Assembly (NCBI GenBank): GCA_052148715.1
Contig: JBKQHQ010000243.1
Span: 1-48,938, forward strand
DNA length: 48,938 nucleotides
Direction of reading: 5' to 3'
Origin: JBKQHQ01 sp052148715
Lineage (GTDB): Bacteria; Pseudomonadota; Alphaproteobacteria; Rhizobiales; Xanthobacteraceae
Numbering within the stretch: position 1 is the stretch's first letter; each line of letters starts with the position of its first letter. Below are positions 18,039-26,762 of this stretch, one piece after another. The notes beneath the pieces were generated by a model. The model was given only the letters and a program-made list of their open reading frames with translations. It was not told the DNA's origin and did no database searches. A program made the position numbers and the translations under genes.

Positions 18039-18073
18039 GGCGGAGTTTGCTCATTCCACTCGGGGTACGAGGA

Positions 18074-18096
18074 GGCCGGCAATTGCCGGCCTTTTA
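18074..18096 (+). terminator. Rho-independent terminator of trxA
   Basis: An 18-base perfect palindrome, GGCCGGCAATTGCCGGCC (18074-18091), folds into a stem with an effective AATT loop and is followed by TTTT. It lies 36 bases after the trxA stop, between convergent trxA and folC. Because the stem is symmetric it could also serve folC, though the opposite strand lacks a strong T-run. Confidence 0.85.
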
Positions 18097-18125
18097 CATT
18101 TCAGACTTGACTTATTTGTTGACCT

Positions 18126-19445
18126 CTACACCGGTGGCGTGCCGTTCTGCGCCAGAACCTCGCCGGCAAGATAGAGCGAGCCGGTGATGAGGATGCGCGG
18201 GTCCGGCTCGATCTCGAGCTTGCCGACCGCATCGAGCGCCGCCGCCAAAGTGTCGCGCGATTGCGCCGGAATGCCGATGCTGCGCGCGCATTCGGCGAGC
18301 TTTGCGGCCGGCAATCCCTTTTCCTGATGCGGGATCGGGATCGCGATCACCCGGCGGGCGAGGCCGGAAAAATTACGCAAGAATCCTTCGCAATCCTTGC
18401 TCGCCAGCATGCCGACGATTAGCACCAGCGGCCGCGACACGCGCTCTTCAAGATCCGCCAAGGCGGCGGCGATCGCGCGCCCGCCGTCGGCGTTGTGTGC
18501 GCCGTCGAGCCACAGCTCGCTCGCCGGCGGCACGCGCGCAATCAGGGCGCCGTGCGCAAGCCGCTGCAGCCGCGCCGGCCATTCGGCCTTGCCGAGGCCC
18601 GCCTCAAACGCCGCATGCGGGATGCGCAGGCCCTTGATGGTGCGCAGGGTCGCAATCGCGACGCCGGCATTGTCGAATTGGTGGCGCCCCGTGAGCTTTG
18701 GCGCCGGAAGATCGAGCAGGCCGTCGTCATCCTGAAAGACCAGCCGGCCGCGCTCCTCGGTCGCAGTCCAATCCTCGCCGGCGATCTTAATCGGCGCATC
18801 GACGCGCGCCGCTTGGCGCTCGATGACGGCCAGCGCATCGCGCGGCTGCGTTCCGACCAACACCGGCACCGCACGCTTAATGATGCCGGCCTTCTCGGCG
18901 GCGATCAGGCCGAGACTGTCGCCGAGAAAGTCCGCATGGTCGAGCGAGATCGGCGTGATCGCGGTGGCGAGCGGGCGCTCGACCACGTTGGTGGCGTCGA
19001 GCCGGCCGCCGAGACCAACCTCGAGCAGCAACAGGTCGGCAGGATGCCGTGCAAAGAGGAGGAGACCAGCCGCCGTCGTGATCTCGAACACGGTGATCGG
19101 CGCGCCAGCATTGACGCGCTCGCATTCGTCGAGCGCGTCCGCAAGCTCGTCATCCGCGGCCAGCCTGCCGTCGCCCGGAGCGCCGAGTCGGAACCGCTCG
19201 TTGAAACGCACGAGATGCGGCGAGGTGTAAACGTGCACGGACTCACCCGCGGCCTCGAGGATCGCGCGCATGAACGCGATGGTCGAGCCTTTGCCGTTGG
19301 TGCCGGCGACGTGGATCAGTGGCGGCAGGCGCCGCTCGGGATGACCCAGCGCCGCGAGCAGCCGCCACATCCGCTCGAGCGACAGGTCGATGCGTTTCGG
19401 ATGCAGCGTCAATAGCCGCGCCAGGATGGCGTCGACGGGAGTCAT
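18126..19445 (-). CDS. folC: Bifunctional dihydrofolate synthase / folylpolyglutamate synthase
   Basis: FolC adds glutamate to dihydropteroate and then to tetrahydrofolates. The 439-residue protein has the Mur-ligase-type P-loop HVAGTNGKGSTIAFM (residues 45-59), the LEVGLGGRLDATNVV motif, the conserved ISLDHADFLG region with AAEKAGIIK (the carbamylated Lys in the family), and the C-terminal LWLDGAHNADGGRA motif. It is the last gene of the leftward block and starts 18 bases after the accD stop. accD-folC is a very common pair, and the spacing implies co-transcription. Confidence 0.96.
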   Translation of the reverse strand: MTPVDAILARLLTLHPKRIDLSLERMWRLLAALGHPERRLPPLIHVAGTNGKGSTIAFMRAILEAAGESVHVYTSPHLVRFNERFRLGAPGDGRLAADDELADALDECERVNAGAPITVFEITTAAGLLLFARHPADLLLLEVGLGGRLDATNVVERPLATAITPISLDHADFLGDSLGLIAAEKAGIIKRAVPVLVGTQPRDALAVIERQAARVDAPIKIAGEDWTATEERGRLVFQDDDGLLDLPAPKLTGRHQFDNAGVAIATLRTIKGLRIPHAAFEAGLGKAEWPARLQRLAHGALIARVPPASELWLDGAHNADGGRAIAAALADLEERVSRPLVLIVGMLASKDCEGFLRNFSGLARRVIAIPIPHQEKGLPAAKLAECARSIGIPAQSRDTLAAALDAVGKLEIEPDPRILITGSLYLAGEVLAQNGTPPV

Positions 19446-19463
19446 GTTGCGTCCAGGCCCGGC

Positions 19464-20360
19464 TTACGCCGGCGCCAGCACGGGCAGCGGGGCGGGCGCG
19501 GCCGGCGCGGCGATCGGCGCCTTGGTCAGCACGCGGCAGAGCTGCGCCAGCGTGGCGCGCAGCTGATGCCGCGATACCACCATGTCGATCATGCCGTGCT
19601 CTTTCAGATACTCGGCGCGCTGAAACCCTTCGGGCAACTTCTCACGGATGGTCTGCTCGATCACGCGCGGGCCGGCGAAGCCGATCAGCGCGCCGGGCTC
19701 GGCGATCTGAACGTCGCCCAGCATCGCGTAGGATGCCGTGACACCGCCGGTGGTCGGATTGGTGAGCACGACGATGTAGGGCCGTTTCGCCTCACGAAGC
19801 CGCTGCACCGCGACCGTGGTGCGCGGCATCTGCATGAGCGAGAGGATGCCTTCCTGCATGCGCGCGCCGCCCGATGCCGCGAACATGATGAAGGGCGTAC
19901 CCCGCTCCGCCGCCGTTTCGAGGCCGGTGATCACCGCCTCGCCTGCCGCCATGCCGAGCGAGCCCCCCATGAAATCGAAATCCTGGACGCCCGCGGTTAC
20001 CGGCAAGGCATCGAGCGTGCCGCAGCCGATCTTGACCGCGTCCTGCAGCCCGGTCTTGGTCCGCGCATCCTTGAGGCGGTCGGCATAACGGCGCTCGTCA
20101 CGAAACTTGAGCGGATCGGTGGCCGCTTCCGGCAACGCGATGTCCTCGAACTCACCACCGTCGAACAGCAATTTCAGACGTGCCGCGGCGCCGAGGCGCA
20201 TGTGGTAATTCGAGCCGGGAATGACGAACTGATTGGCCTCGACGTCCTTGTAGAAAACGAGCTGGCCGGTTTCCGGGCACTTTATCCACAAATTTTCCGG
20301 CACCTCGCGCCGGAGCATGTTGTGAATCTTCGGACGGACGACGTTGGAAATCCAGTTCAT
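19464..20360 (-). CDS. accD: Acetyl-CoA carboxylase carboxyltransferase subunit beta, degenerate zinc ribbon
   Basis: AccD with AccA transfers the carboxyl group from biotin to acetyl-CoA, the first step of fatty-acid synthesis. The 298-residue protein starts MNWISNVVRPKIHNML; ten further in-frame codons upstream (to 20390) look non-coding, so ATG 20360 is chosen. The crotonase-like core has FDFMGGSLGMAAGEA, MFAASGGARMQEG, TNPTTGGVTASYAM and IGFAGPRVIEQTI. The N-terminal zinc ribbon, four Cys in E. coli, is reduced here to one: LWIKCPETGQ and NQFVIPGSNYHMR keep the framework but lose the other three. I recall the same loss in other Hyphomicrobiales, so this is lineage-specific rather than damage. 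Confidence 0.95.
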   Translation of the reverse strand: MNWISNVVRPKIHNMLRREVPENLWIKCPETGQLVFYKDVEANQFVIPGSNYHMRLGAAARLKLLFDGGEFEDIALPEAATDPLKFRDERRYADRLKDARTKTGLQDAVKIGCGTLDALPVTAGVQDFDFMGGSLGMAAGEAVITGLETAAERGTPFIMFAASGGARMQEGILSLMQMPRTTVAVQRLREAKRPYIVVLTNPTTGGVTASYAMLGDVQIAEPGALIGFAGPRVIEQTIREKLPEGFQRAEYLKEHGMIDMVVSRHQLRATLAQLCRVLTKAPIAAPAAPAPLPVLAPA

Positions 20361-20487
20361 CGGCGGCTCAATCGAAACGACTGCTTTCAATATAAGCCCT
20401 CCCCACCGAACTGACCACCGTGCCGGAATGGGTACCCATTAGGTCGAATTGGAAACACGCAAATTTCCCGTTTACTCGCCTTCTGTG

Positions 20488-20511
20488 CGGCAAAGCGGTG
20501 TCACTTTGCCG
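20488..20511. repeat. REP-like hairpin between trpA and accD
   Basis: Arms CGGCAAAG (20488-20495) and CTTTGCCG (20504-20511) flank an 8-base loop. The same core (CGGCAAA-N11-TTTGCCG followed by GAA) recurs at 30812-30836, so this is one copy of a dispersed element. It occupies the 298-bp gap upstream of accD, in which I see no gene. Confidence 0.6.
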
Positions 20512-20658
20512 GAAAACTCGACCACCGAGCCGTCTTGGCCCCGAACCCTGGCCGAACCAATCAGAGCATCCCGACCGGCCGCTGTCAGCTCCCTTGCGCC
20601 AGTCATCGACAGATTCCGGCGCGGGCCGGTTAATGGGCACCGAGGACGGGCCACCGAC

Positions 20659-21498
20659 TTATTCCGCCGCCCGCCCACGGGCGCCGCGCACCCCGGAGGC
20701 GAGCTCGCGCACCACGTCGGTGACCGCCGGAACCGAGCGCGCGCTCGCTTGCCCGCGCTCGCCGAGCGTCGCCTGCAGCGCGTTAACCAAGGCCGAGCCG
20801 ACGACTACCCCGTCGGCCCGCGCCGCGATGGCCCGGGCCTGCTCGGCGCTCCGCACACCGAAACCGACTGCGACCGGAAGCGTGGTGTGGCGCTTGATGC
20901 GCTCGACCGCGGCGCCGACCTTGGCGGAATCCGGGGCCGCGGCACCGGTGATGCCGGTGATCGAGACGTAATAGACGAAGCCGGATGTGTTGCGCAGCAC
21001 CGCCGGCAGACGCTTGTCGTCGGTCGTCGGCGTCGCGAGACGGATGAAATTGAGGCCTGCCTTAAGCGCCGGCAAACAAAGCTCGTCATCTTCCTCAGGC
21101 GGCAGATCGACGACGATCAGCCCGTCGACGCCGCCCGCGCGCGCATCGACGAGGAAGCGGTCGACCCCGTAGATGTAGATCGGATTGTAGTAACCCATCA
21201 GCACGATCGGCGTGGTATTGTCGCTCGCGCGAAATGTGCGCACCATCGCCAGGGTTTTCACGAGCGTCTGCCCGGCCTTGAGCGCGCGCTGCGAGGAAGC
21301 CTGGATCACCGGGCCATCGGCCATTGGATCGGTGAACGGCATGCCGAGCTCGATCACGTCGGCACCGGCCCCCGGCAGCGCGCTCAGGATGGCGAGCGAG
21401 GTCGTGTAATCCGGATCGCCGGCGGTGATGAAAGTCACGAGCGCCGCGCGGCGCTCCTTTTTCAGCTCGGCAAAGCGGGTATCGATGCGCGTGCTCAT
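20659..21498 (-). CDS. trpA: Tryptophan synthase alpha subunit
   Basis: TrpA cleaves indole-3-glycerol phosphate and channels indole to TrpB. The 279-residue TIM barrel has the two catalytic acids at E50 (VIELGMPFTDP) and D61 (MADGP), plus GADVIELG, LMGYYNPIYIYG, VDLPPEED, YYVSITGITG and the phosphate-binding GFGVRSAEQA and GVVVGSALV motifs. It is separated from trpB by 253 bp containing a MITE-like element, whereas these genes usually abut or overlap. A partial loss of coupling is therefore likely. The C-terminus (GVRGARGRAAE) is a variable basic tail. Confidence 0.97.
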   Translation of the reverse strand: MSTRIDTRFAELKKERRAALVTFITAGDPDYTTSLAILSALPGAGADVIELGMPFTDPMADGPVIQASSQRALKAGQTLVKTLAMVRTFRASDNTTPIVLMGYYNPIYIYGVDRFLVDARAGGVDGLIVVDLPPEEDDELCLPALKAGLNFIRLATPTTDDKRLPAVLRNTSGFVYYVSITGITGAAAPDSAKVGAAVERIKRHTTLPVAVGFGVRSAEQARAIAARADGVVVGSALVNALQATLGERGQASARSVPAVTDVVRELASGVRGARGRAAE

Positions 21499-21545
21499 CG
21501 GCCACCGGAGCTGCAGGATTTTTCATGCGCGGGCTTGACCTGGTA

Positions 21546-21722
21546 CGTAGGGTGAGCAAAGGCGGCCCTAAAATTTGGTTTAGCGCAATGCGCCGGGGCC
21601 GCCGTGCCCACGCGGCCGAGCGTTGTCAAGGGATCTATGCGGTCAAGCCCTACCGCGTGGGCACGGCGGAACGCGCGCCGTGCCAATGTCACAATGTCTC
21701 GGCCGCCTTTGCCCACCCTACG
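21546..21722. mobile_element. 177-bp MITE-like palindromic element between trpB and trpA
   Basis: The ends are inverted repeats that match at 21 of 22 positions: CGTAGGGTGAGCAAAGGCGG at 21546-21565 (repeat to 21567) and its complement at 21701-21722. A second internal inverted pair (CCGTGCCCACGCGG near 21602-21615 and CCGCGTGGGCACGG near 21653-21666) makes the whole unit a large nested hairpin. It encodes no protein. A partial second copy in the opposite orientation ends the window (48841-48938). The structure fits a non-autonomous miniature element or a large REP-type repeat; no transposase is in the window. Confidence 0.75.
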
Positions 21723-21751
21723 GTGCGTACGGAAAGAACGAAGGGGCGGCG

Positions 21752-22965
<1,214 letters not shown>

Positions 22966-22969
<4 letters not shown>

Positions 22970-23616
22970 ACGCACCTCGCTTCCCGTGCGGCCCGAACGA
23001 AGGCGCGAATCTTGTCCAAGTCTTTTTCGCCCGGCACCCGCTCGACGCCGGAGGAAACGTCAACGCCGGGCGCGCGGGTGATCGACAGCGCCTCGGCAAC
23101 GTTTCCGGGATCGAGCCCGCCTGAGAGCATGAACGGAATACCCGGGTCAAGCGTCCGCAACAGCCGCCAATCGAATGGCTTGCCGAGGCCGCCGGGCCGG
23201 GTCGCCTCGCGCGGCGCGCGGGCGTCGAACAACAGACGGTCGGCGACCGCAATGTAGCGATCGACGGCCGCAAGGTCGGCTTGCGCCTCGACCGCGATCG
23301 CTTTCATGACCGGAATACCGAACCGCGCCTTCACGGCGGCGACGCGCTGCGGAGTCTCCTGCCCGTGCAGTTGCAGCAGGTCGGGCGCCAGCGTCTCGAC
23401 GATCTGCTCGAAGAGCGCGTCCTCGGCGTCGACCGTCAACGCCACCTTGCCCGCGCGACCGGCAACGCTCCGCCCGAGCGCGCGCGCCGCGGGGGGCTCG
23501 ACATTGCGCGGCGACGGCGGGAAGAAAACGAAACCGACGAGGTCCGCTCCCGCATCGAGCGCCACGTCGAGCGCCTCGTGCGTTTTCAGCCCGCAGATTT
23601 TGACCGTCAGAGCCAT
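22966..23616 (-). CDS. trpF: Phosphoribosylanthranilate isomerase
   Basis: TrpF performs the Amadori rearrangement of phosphoribosylanthranilate in tryptophan synthesis. The 216-residue TIM barrel begins TVKICGLKTHEALD, with the catalytic Cys at residue 8. The catalytic Asp is in the LLFDARAP segment. DLLQLHGQETPQRV, PFMLSGGLDPGNV and GVDVSSGVERVPGEKD (phosphate site and C-terminal helix) complete the family pattern. It lies 28 bp after the ornithine-cyclodeaminase-like gene and overlaps trpB by four bases. Confidence 0.96.
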
Positions 23617-23644
23617 GCGCCCGCCGTTAGCCGTTAAGGCTGCG

Positions 23645-24601
23645 TTATACGTGCTTCATACCAATTAAGGAACGCCACACCAGCATGGCCGCCGCGAGGT
23701 CCTCGAGCGCGCTGCCGACGGACTTGAATAGGGTTATGTCGGCGGGGCGCTTGCGGCCTTTCTCCTCGCCGCGGCACAGATCAAAAAGATCACCCTGAAT
23801 ATCCTCCTTGGTGATCAGCTTGCGCTTGATCGGAATGATCAGGTCGCCGGCCTCCTTCAGCGCACCGGCGCGCGTATCGACGAAAAGGCGCGCACGCTTG
23901 ATCGTCGTATCGTCCGCCTCGCGCATTTCCGGGGTGAAGCCGCCGACGAGGTCAACGTGGGCCCCCTTCTTGAGCCAGGCTCCTTGGAACAGCGGCTCCG
24001 GTGACAACGTGGCGCAGCACACGATGTCCGCTTCCCGCACGGCGGTTTCGAGATCGTCGGCGAGCTCCGCCTCGAATCCTTTGACCGCAAGCGCGAAGCC
24101 GAGCGACACGGCCCTGCTGTGCGTCCTGTTCCACAAGGTCACGCGCTCGATCGGCCGCACCGCGGCGTGCGCGCGCACGAGATGCGGCGCCAAGACGCCG
24201 GCCCCGATCATGACCAGGTGCCGCGCGTCCTCGCGCGCGAGATAACGCGCCGCGAGCGCGGAGGCCGCCGCGGTGCGCCAGGCGGTCAGCGCACGGCCGT
24301 CAAAAACCGCCAACGGCTCGCCGGTCTCCCCCGAAAGCAACAGGTAGCTCCCAAACACCGCGGGCTTGTTGAGTTTTGCATTGTCGGGAAACACCGTGAG
24401 GACCTTACAGCCGAGAAACCGCTCTCCCGACCCGGTCCATGCCGGCATCAGCAGCAAGGTCGCGGCGGCGCCCGGCTGAGCAATCTTATGATGATGCCGC
24501 GCCGGCACCGTGACGTCGCCGCGAAACGCGTCGGCCAAGGCATCGATCAGCGCCTCGATGGTGAGGGCCTGATCGATCTCGTTGGCCGAGACGATGCGCA
24601 C
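23645..24601 (-). CDS. Ornithine cyclodeaminase / mu-crystallin family dehydrogenase
   Basis: A 318-residue NAD(P)-binding enzyme. Diagnostic segments are GCKVLTVFPDNAKLNKPAVF, the LLLSGETGEPLAVFDG strand-turn, ALTAWRTAAASALAARYLA, the Rossmann loop MIGAGVLAPHLVRAHA, DIVCCATLS and HVDLVGGFTPEMREAD. Members act as ornithine cyclodeaminases, alanine dehydrogenases, ketimine reductases or opine-type synthases; the sequence does not decide which. I choose GTG 24601 (MRIVSANEIDQAL) over the longer frame to 24667, since the first 22 residues of the latter resemble nothing in the family. It is an insertion between the ihfB/lapA part and the trp genes; a hairpin before it suggests separate transcription. 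Confidence 0.85.
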   Translation of the reverse strand: MRIVSANEIDQALTIEALIDALADAFRGDVTVPARHHHKIAQPGAAATLLLMPAWTGSGERFLGCKVLTVFPDNAKLNKPAVFGSYLLLSGETGEPLAVFDGRALTAWRTAAASALAARYLAREDARHLVMIGAGVLAPHLVRAHAAVRPIERVTLWNRTHSRAVSLGFALAVKGFEAELADDLETAVREADIVCCATLSPEPLFQGAWLKKGAHVDLVGGFTPEMREADDTTIKRARLFVDTRAGALKEAGDLIIPIKRKLITKEDIQGDLFDLCRGEEKGRKRPADITLFKSVGSALEDLAAAMLVWRSLIGMKHV

Positions 24602-24640
24602 GAGCTTGTGATAGCCGGTTGCCGGACGTTGGAGCGTCTT

Positions 24641-24686
24641 CCGGCAAGACCCCGCCCGCAGGCTCAAGCCTGCGGGCGAATGCCGG
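24641..24686 (-). terminator. Strong hairpin after lapA, probable terminator
   Basis: Twelve-base perfect arms (24653-24664 and 24667-24678) form a very stable stem, nested within an outer CCGGCA/TGCCGG pair (24641-24646 / 24681-24686). It lies 12 bases past the lapA stop, in the direction of lapA transcription. No long T-run follows, so it may be a REP-type transcript-end stabiliser rather than a strict intrinsic terminator. Confidence 0.6.
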
Positions 24687-24698
24687 CTTGCGTGAAAT

Positions 24699-25073
24699 CT
24701 AATCGACTGTGGAGCGCAAGGCGAGTGGCGGTGAATCGACGCGCGGCGACCCCGATGGTCGGCCCTTGGTCGCGTAATATCGCTTCAATTCGTGAAGCTC
24801 GGCATGGAGCGCGCGGTTCTCCCGCTCGAGCCGCCGCGCGGCCCGGCGCCATTTGCCCTGCCGCAGCCACGCGCCGATGCCGCCGATGACGACGCCGAGA
24901 ATCAGCGGCACCAACATCAGCACACCCAACGGCACCGGGGCCGCGTAGGCCGGATCCGCCGAATTAAACGGGTCGAGCGAAATCGTCGCCACGTGGCGGT
25001 TGGCCACCAGGAATAAGACGATGACGACACCGAGCAGAAGGAGGATGGCCGTCCTGGCGATTCTGCCGAGCAT
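24699..25073 (-). CDS. LapA-domain inner-membrane protein (DUF1049)
   Basis: A 124-residue membrane protein. Two hydrophobic helices (about residues 9-24, ILLLLGVVIVLFLVAN, and 48-70, PLGVLMLVPLILGVVIGGIG) are joined by the family's NRHVATISLDPF strand. A basic coiled-coil segment follows (RRAARRLERENRALHAELHE). This is the LapA / lipopolysaccharide assembly protein A domain layout; in E. coli LapA works with LapB in controlling LPS synthesis, but a LapB partner is not visible here. Start ATG 25073 is preferred over the 25139 frame because the domain starts there. It follows ihfB as in many alphaproteobacteria. Confidence 0.85.
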   Translation of the reverse strand: MLGRIARTAILLLLGVVIVLFLVANRHVATISLDPFNSADPAYAAPVPLGVLMLVPLILGVVIGGIGAWLRQGKWRRAARRLERENRALHAELHELKRYYATKGRPSGSPRVDSPPLALRSTVD

Positions 25074-25170
25074 AATGCCCTCGTCAAAGCTTGTTGAGAG
25101 GAAGAGGCCGCCGGTTCGCCCGCCCGACACGGGTGTCAATCAATGATTCGAGCACCACACGGGACAGGCG

Positions 25171-25509
25171 CTAGCCTTCACTCAAGGCACCGACGTGCCG
25201 TTCGACCGGGTCCGGTTCGCTGTCGCTCTCGCCGGGATTCAGGCGCTCGCGCATTTCCTTGCCCGTCTTGAAGAACGGAACACATTTCTGATCGACCGAA
25301 ACATGTGCACCGGTGCGCGGATTGCGGCCGGTGCGCGCCGGCCGGTTCTTCACCGAAAAGGCGCCGAAACCGCGCAACTCGACGCGATCTCCGCGCGCGA
25401 GGGCGGCAATGATCTCGCCCAAAATCGCGTTGATGATGTTCTCGACGTCCCGCTGATAGAGATGCGGGTTTTGCTCAGCGATGCGCTGCACAAGCTCCGA
25501 CTTGATCAT
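25171..25509 (-). CDS. ihfB: Integration host factor subunit beta
   Basis: IhfB pairs with IhfA to bend DNA sharply at specific sites. The 112-residue protein begins MIKSELVQRIAEQNPHLYQR, continues with GDRVELRGFGAFSVKNRPAR and the DNA-intercalating arm GRNPRTGAHVSVDQK (Pro within RNPRTG), and ends the domain at FKTGKEMRERLN. About 18 acidic residues extend beyond the usual end. ATG 25509 is chosen; the frame to 25560 adds an unsupported leader. Placement after rpsA and sppA matches the rpsA-ihfB order seen in many proteobacteria. Confidence 0.94.
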   Translation of the reverse strand: MIKSELVQRIAEQNPHLYQRDVENIINAILGEIIAALARGDRVELRGFGAFSVKNRPARTGRNPRTGAHVSVDQKCVPFFKTGKEMRERLNPGESDSEPDPVERHVGALSEG

Positions 25510-25584
25510 GAAATTTGTCGCCCCTGGTCTCACGGATTGAGATGACCCGGCACCGAGCATCGTGCGCGACCTGGTTGTTCCACC

Positions 25585-26565
25585 TCAGTGTGTGGCGGCA
25601 GGGTGCCAAAGGGTCAGGAGACCGTCAAGGTTCAGCCGCTCGATCGATTGGACCGCGCCGGACGTCTCGAATTGCTGCGCGAACGAGCGCAACCCCACCG
25701 CATCGAGGATGCTGATCGCGGCTAGATGCAAAAATGACAGATCACCGAGGCGGTCTTCCAGTCGGTAGTCGCGCACGCGAATCGTCGGGTCGATGTTCTT
25801 TTCCTTCGCCAACCAGGCAAGGGCCTCCTTCTCGTCGCCGAGTTGGTCGACGAGCTTGACATCCAAGCCTTGGCGGCCAGTGAAGACGCGGCCATCGGCG
25901 ACGCGCTCGAGCGCGCTGTCGTCGAGGTGGCGTCGGTCCTTCACCATATCGCGGAACCAGGTATAGGAGTCCCGCACGATCGCCGCGATCGCCTCACGCG
26001 CCTCGGGGCTCGTCGGCTCGAAACCGTTCGGCGCGGCCTTGAGTGGGGAGGATTTGATCTCCTCGACCTGCACGCCGATGGTCTTCAACAATTCGGTGAA
26101 GTTCGGATACTGGAACAGAACGCCGATCGAGCCGACTAACGAGGTGCTCTGGGCAATGATGTAGTCGGAGGACAGGGCGGCGATGTAGCCGCCCGAGGCT
26201 GCCAGCCCGTCGACGACGACCACCATCGGCTTTTGCGCCTTCAGGCGCAGCAGCGCATCGTGCAGTTGCTCGGAGCCCGCGGTCGTCCCGCCGGGGCTGT
26301 CGATATGCACGATCACGGCGCGAGTATTCGAGCGTCCGAGCCGTTCGAGCGCCTCGACGCGGGCTTGATCGTTGCGGATCAGTCCTTGGATCTTGATGCG
26401 GGCGATGGAGGCGCCGGGTCCACCGAGCCCGCCGGCCGAGCGGCCTAACACTCCGGCTATTCCAACGACGGCGACGATGGCGATAACGACCGCAAAGACG
26501 CGCCAGAAGGTGAGCTTCCGCCGCATGCGACGGCGGTCGACGATGTAATCGGCCTCGAGCGACAT
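25585..26565 (-). CDS. sppA: Signal peptide peptidase SppA, short (36K) type
   Basis: A membrane-anchored serine/lysine peptidase of family S49 that degrades cleaved signal peptides. The 326-residue protein has a basic N-terminus and one transmembrane helix at about residues 21-40. The catalytic Ser is S124 (VDGLAASGGYIAAL) and the general base Lys is probably K176 (EEIKSSPLKAAPN). VIVHIDSPGGTTAGSEQL and STSLVGSIGVLF are typical. The single-domain size is that of the short form, not the tandem E. coli protein. Start ATG 26565 has GAGGGAG upstream; the frame extends to 26709 across a repeat and is not chosen. Confidence 0.93.
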   Translation of the reverse strand: MSLEADYIVDRRRMRRKLTFWRVFAVVIAIVAVVGIAGVLGRSAGGLGGPGASIARIKIQGLIRNDQARVEALERLGRSNTRAVIVHIDSPGGTTAGSEQLHDALLRLKAQKPMVVVVDGLAASGGYIAALSSDYIIAQSTSLVGSIGVLFQYPNFTELLKTIGVQVEEIKSSPLKAAPNGFEPTSPEAREAIAAIVRDSYTWFRDMVKDRRHLDDSALERVADGRVFTGRQGLDVKLVDQLGDEKEALAWLAKEKNIDPTIRVRDYRLEDRLGDLSFLHLAAISILDAVGLRSFAQQFETSGAVQSIERLNLDGLLTLWHPAATH

Positions 26566-26657
26566 TGGTGTGGCTCCCTCAAAATCCGGCCGGACAGTGC
26601 CGCTCAAAGCCGCATCGGTCAATGGCTTGCGCGTACGCGCAAAGGCTTGGCCGTAGG

Positions 26658-26745
26658 CCGCTCGTTCCCGCGGAAGCGGGAATCCAGTCTTCGCAGCGGG
26701 GCTCAGCAATCATTCCCGGATCCCCGCTTTCGCGGGGACGAGCGG
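26658..26745. repeat. REP-type doublet between rpsA and sppA
   Basis: Two inverted copies of a GC-rich palindrome. The left copy, CCGCTCGTTCCCGCGGAAGC..., starts at 26658; the right copy ends ...TTTCGCGGGGACGAGCGG at 26745. Each copy is itself a small hairpin (CCCGCGGAAGCGGG; CCCCGCTTTCGCGGGG). The arrangement is BIME-like and resembles the abundant CCCCGCGAAAGCGGGG repeats I recall from rhizobial genomes. It sits in the 197-bp rpsA-sppA gap and may block exonucleases or end transcription. Confidence 0.75.
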
Positions 26746-26762
26746 TCTGAATTGCTCAGAAA

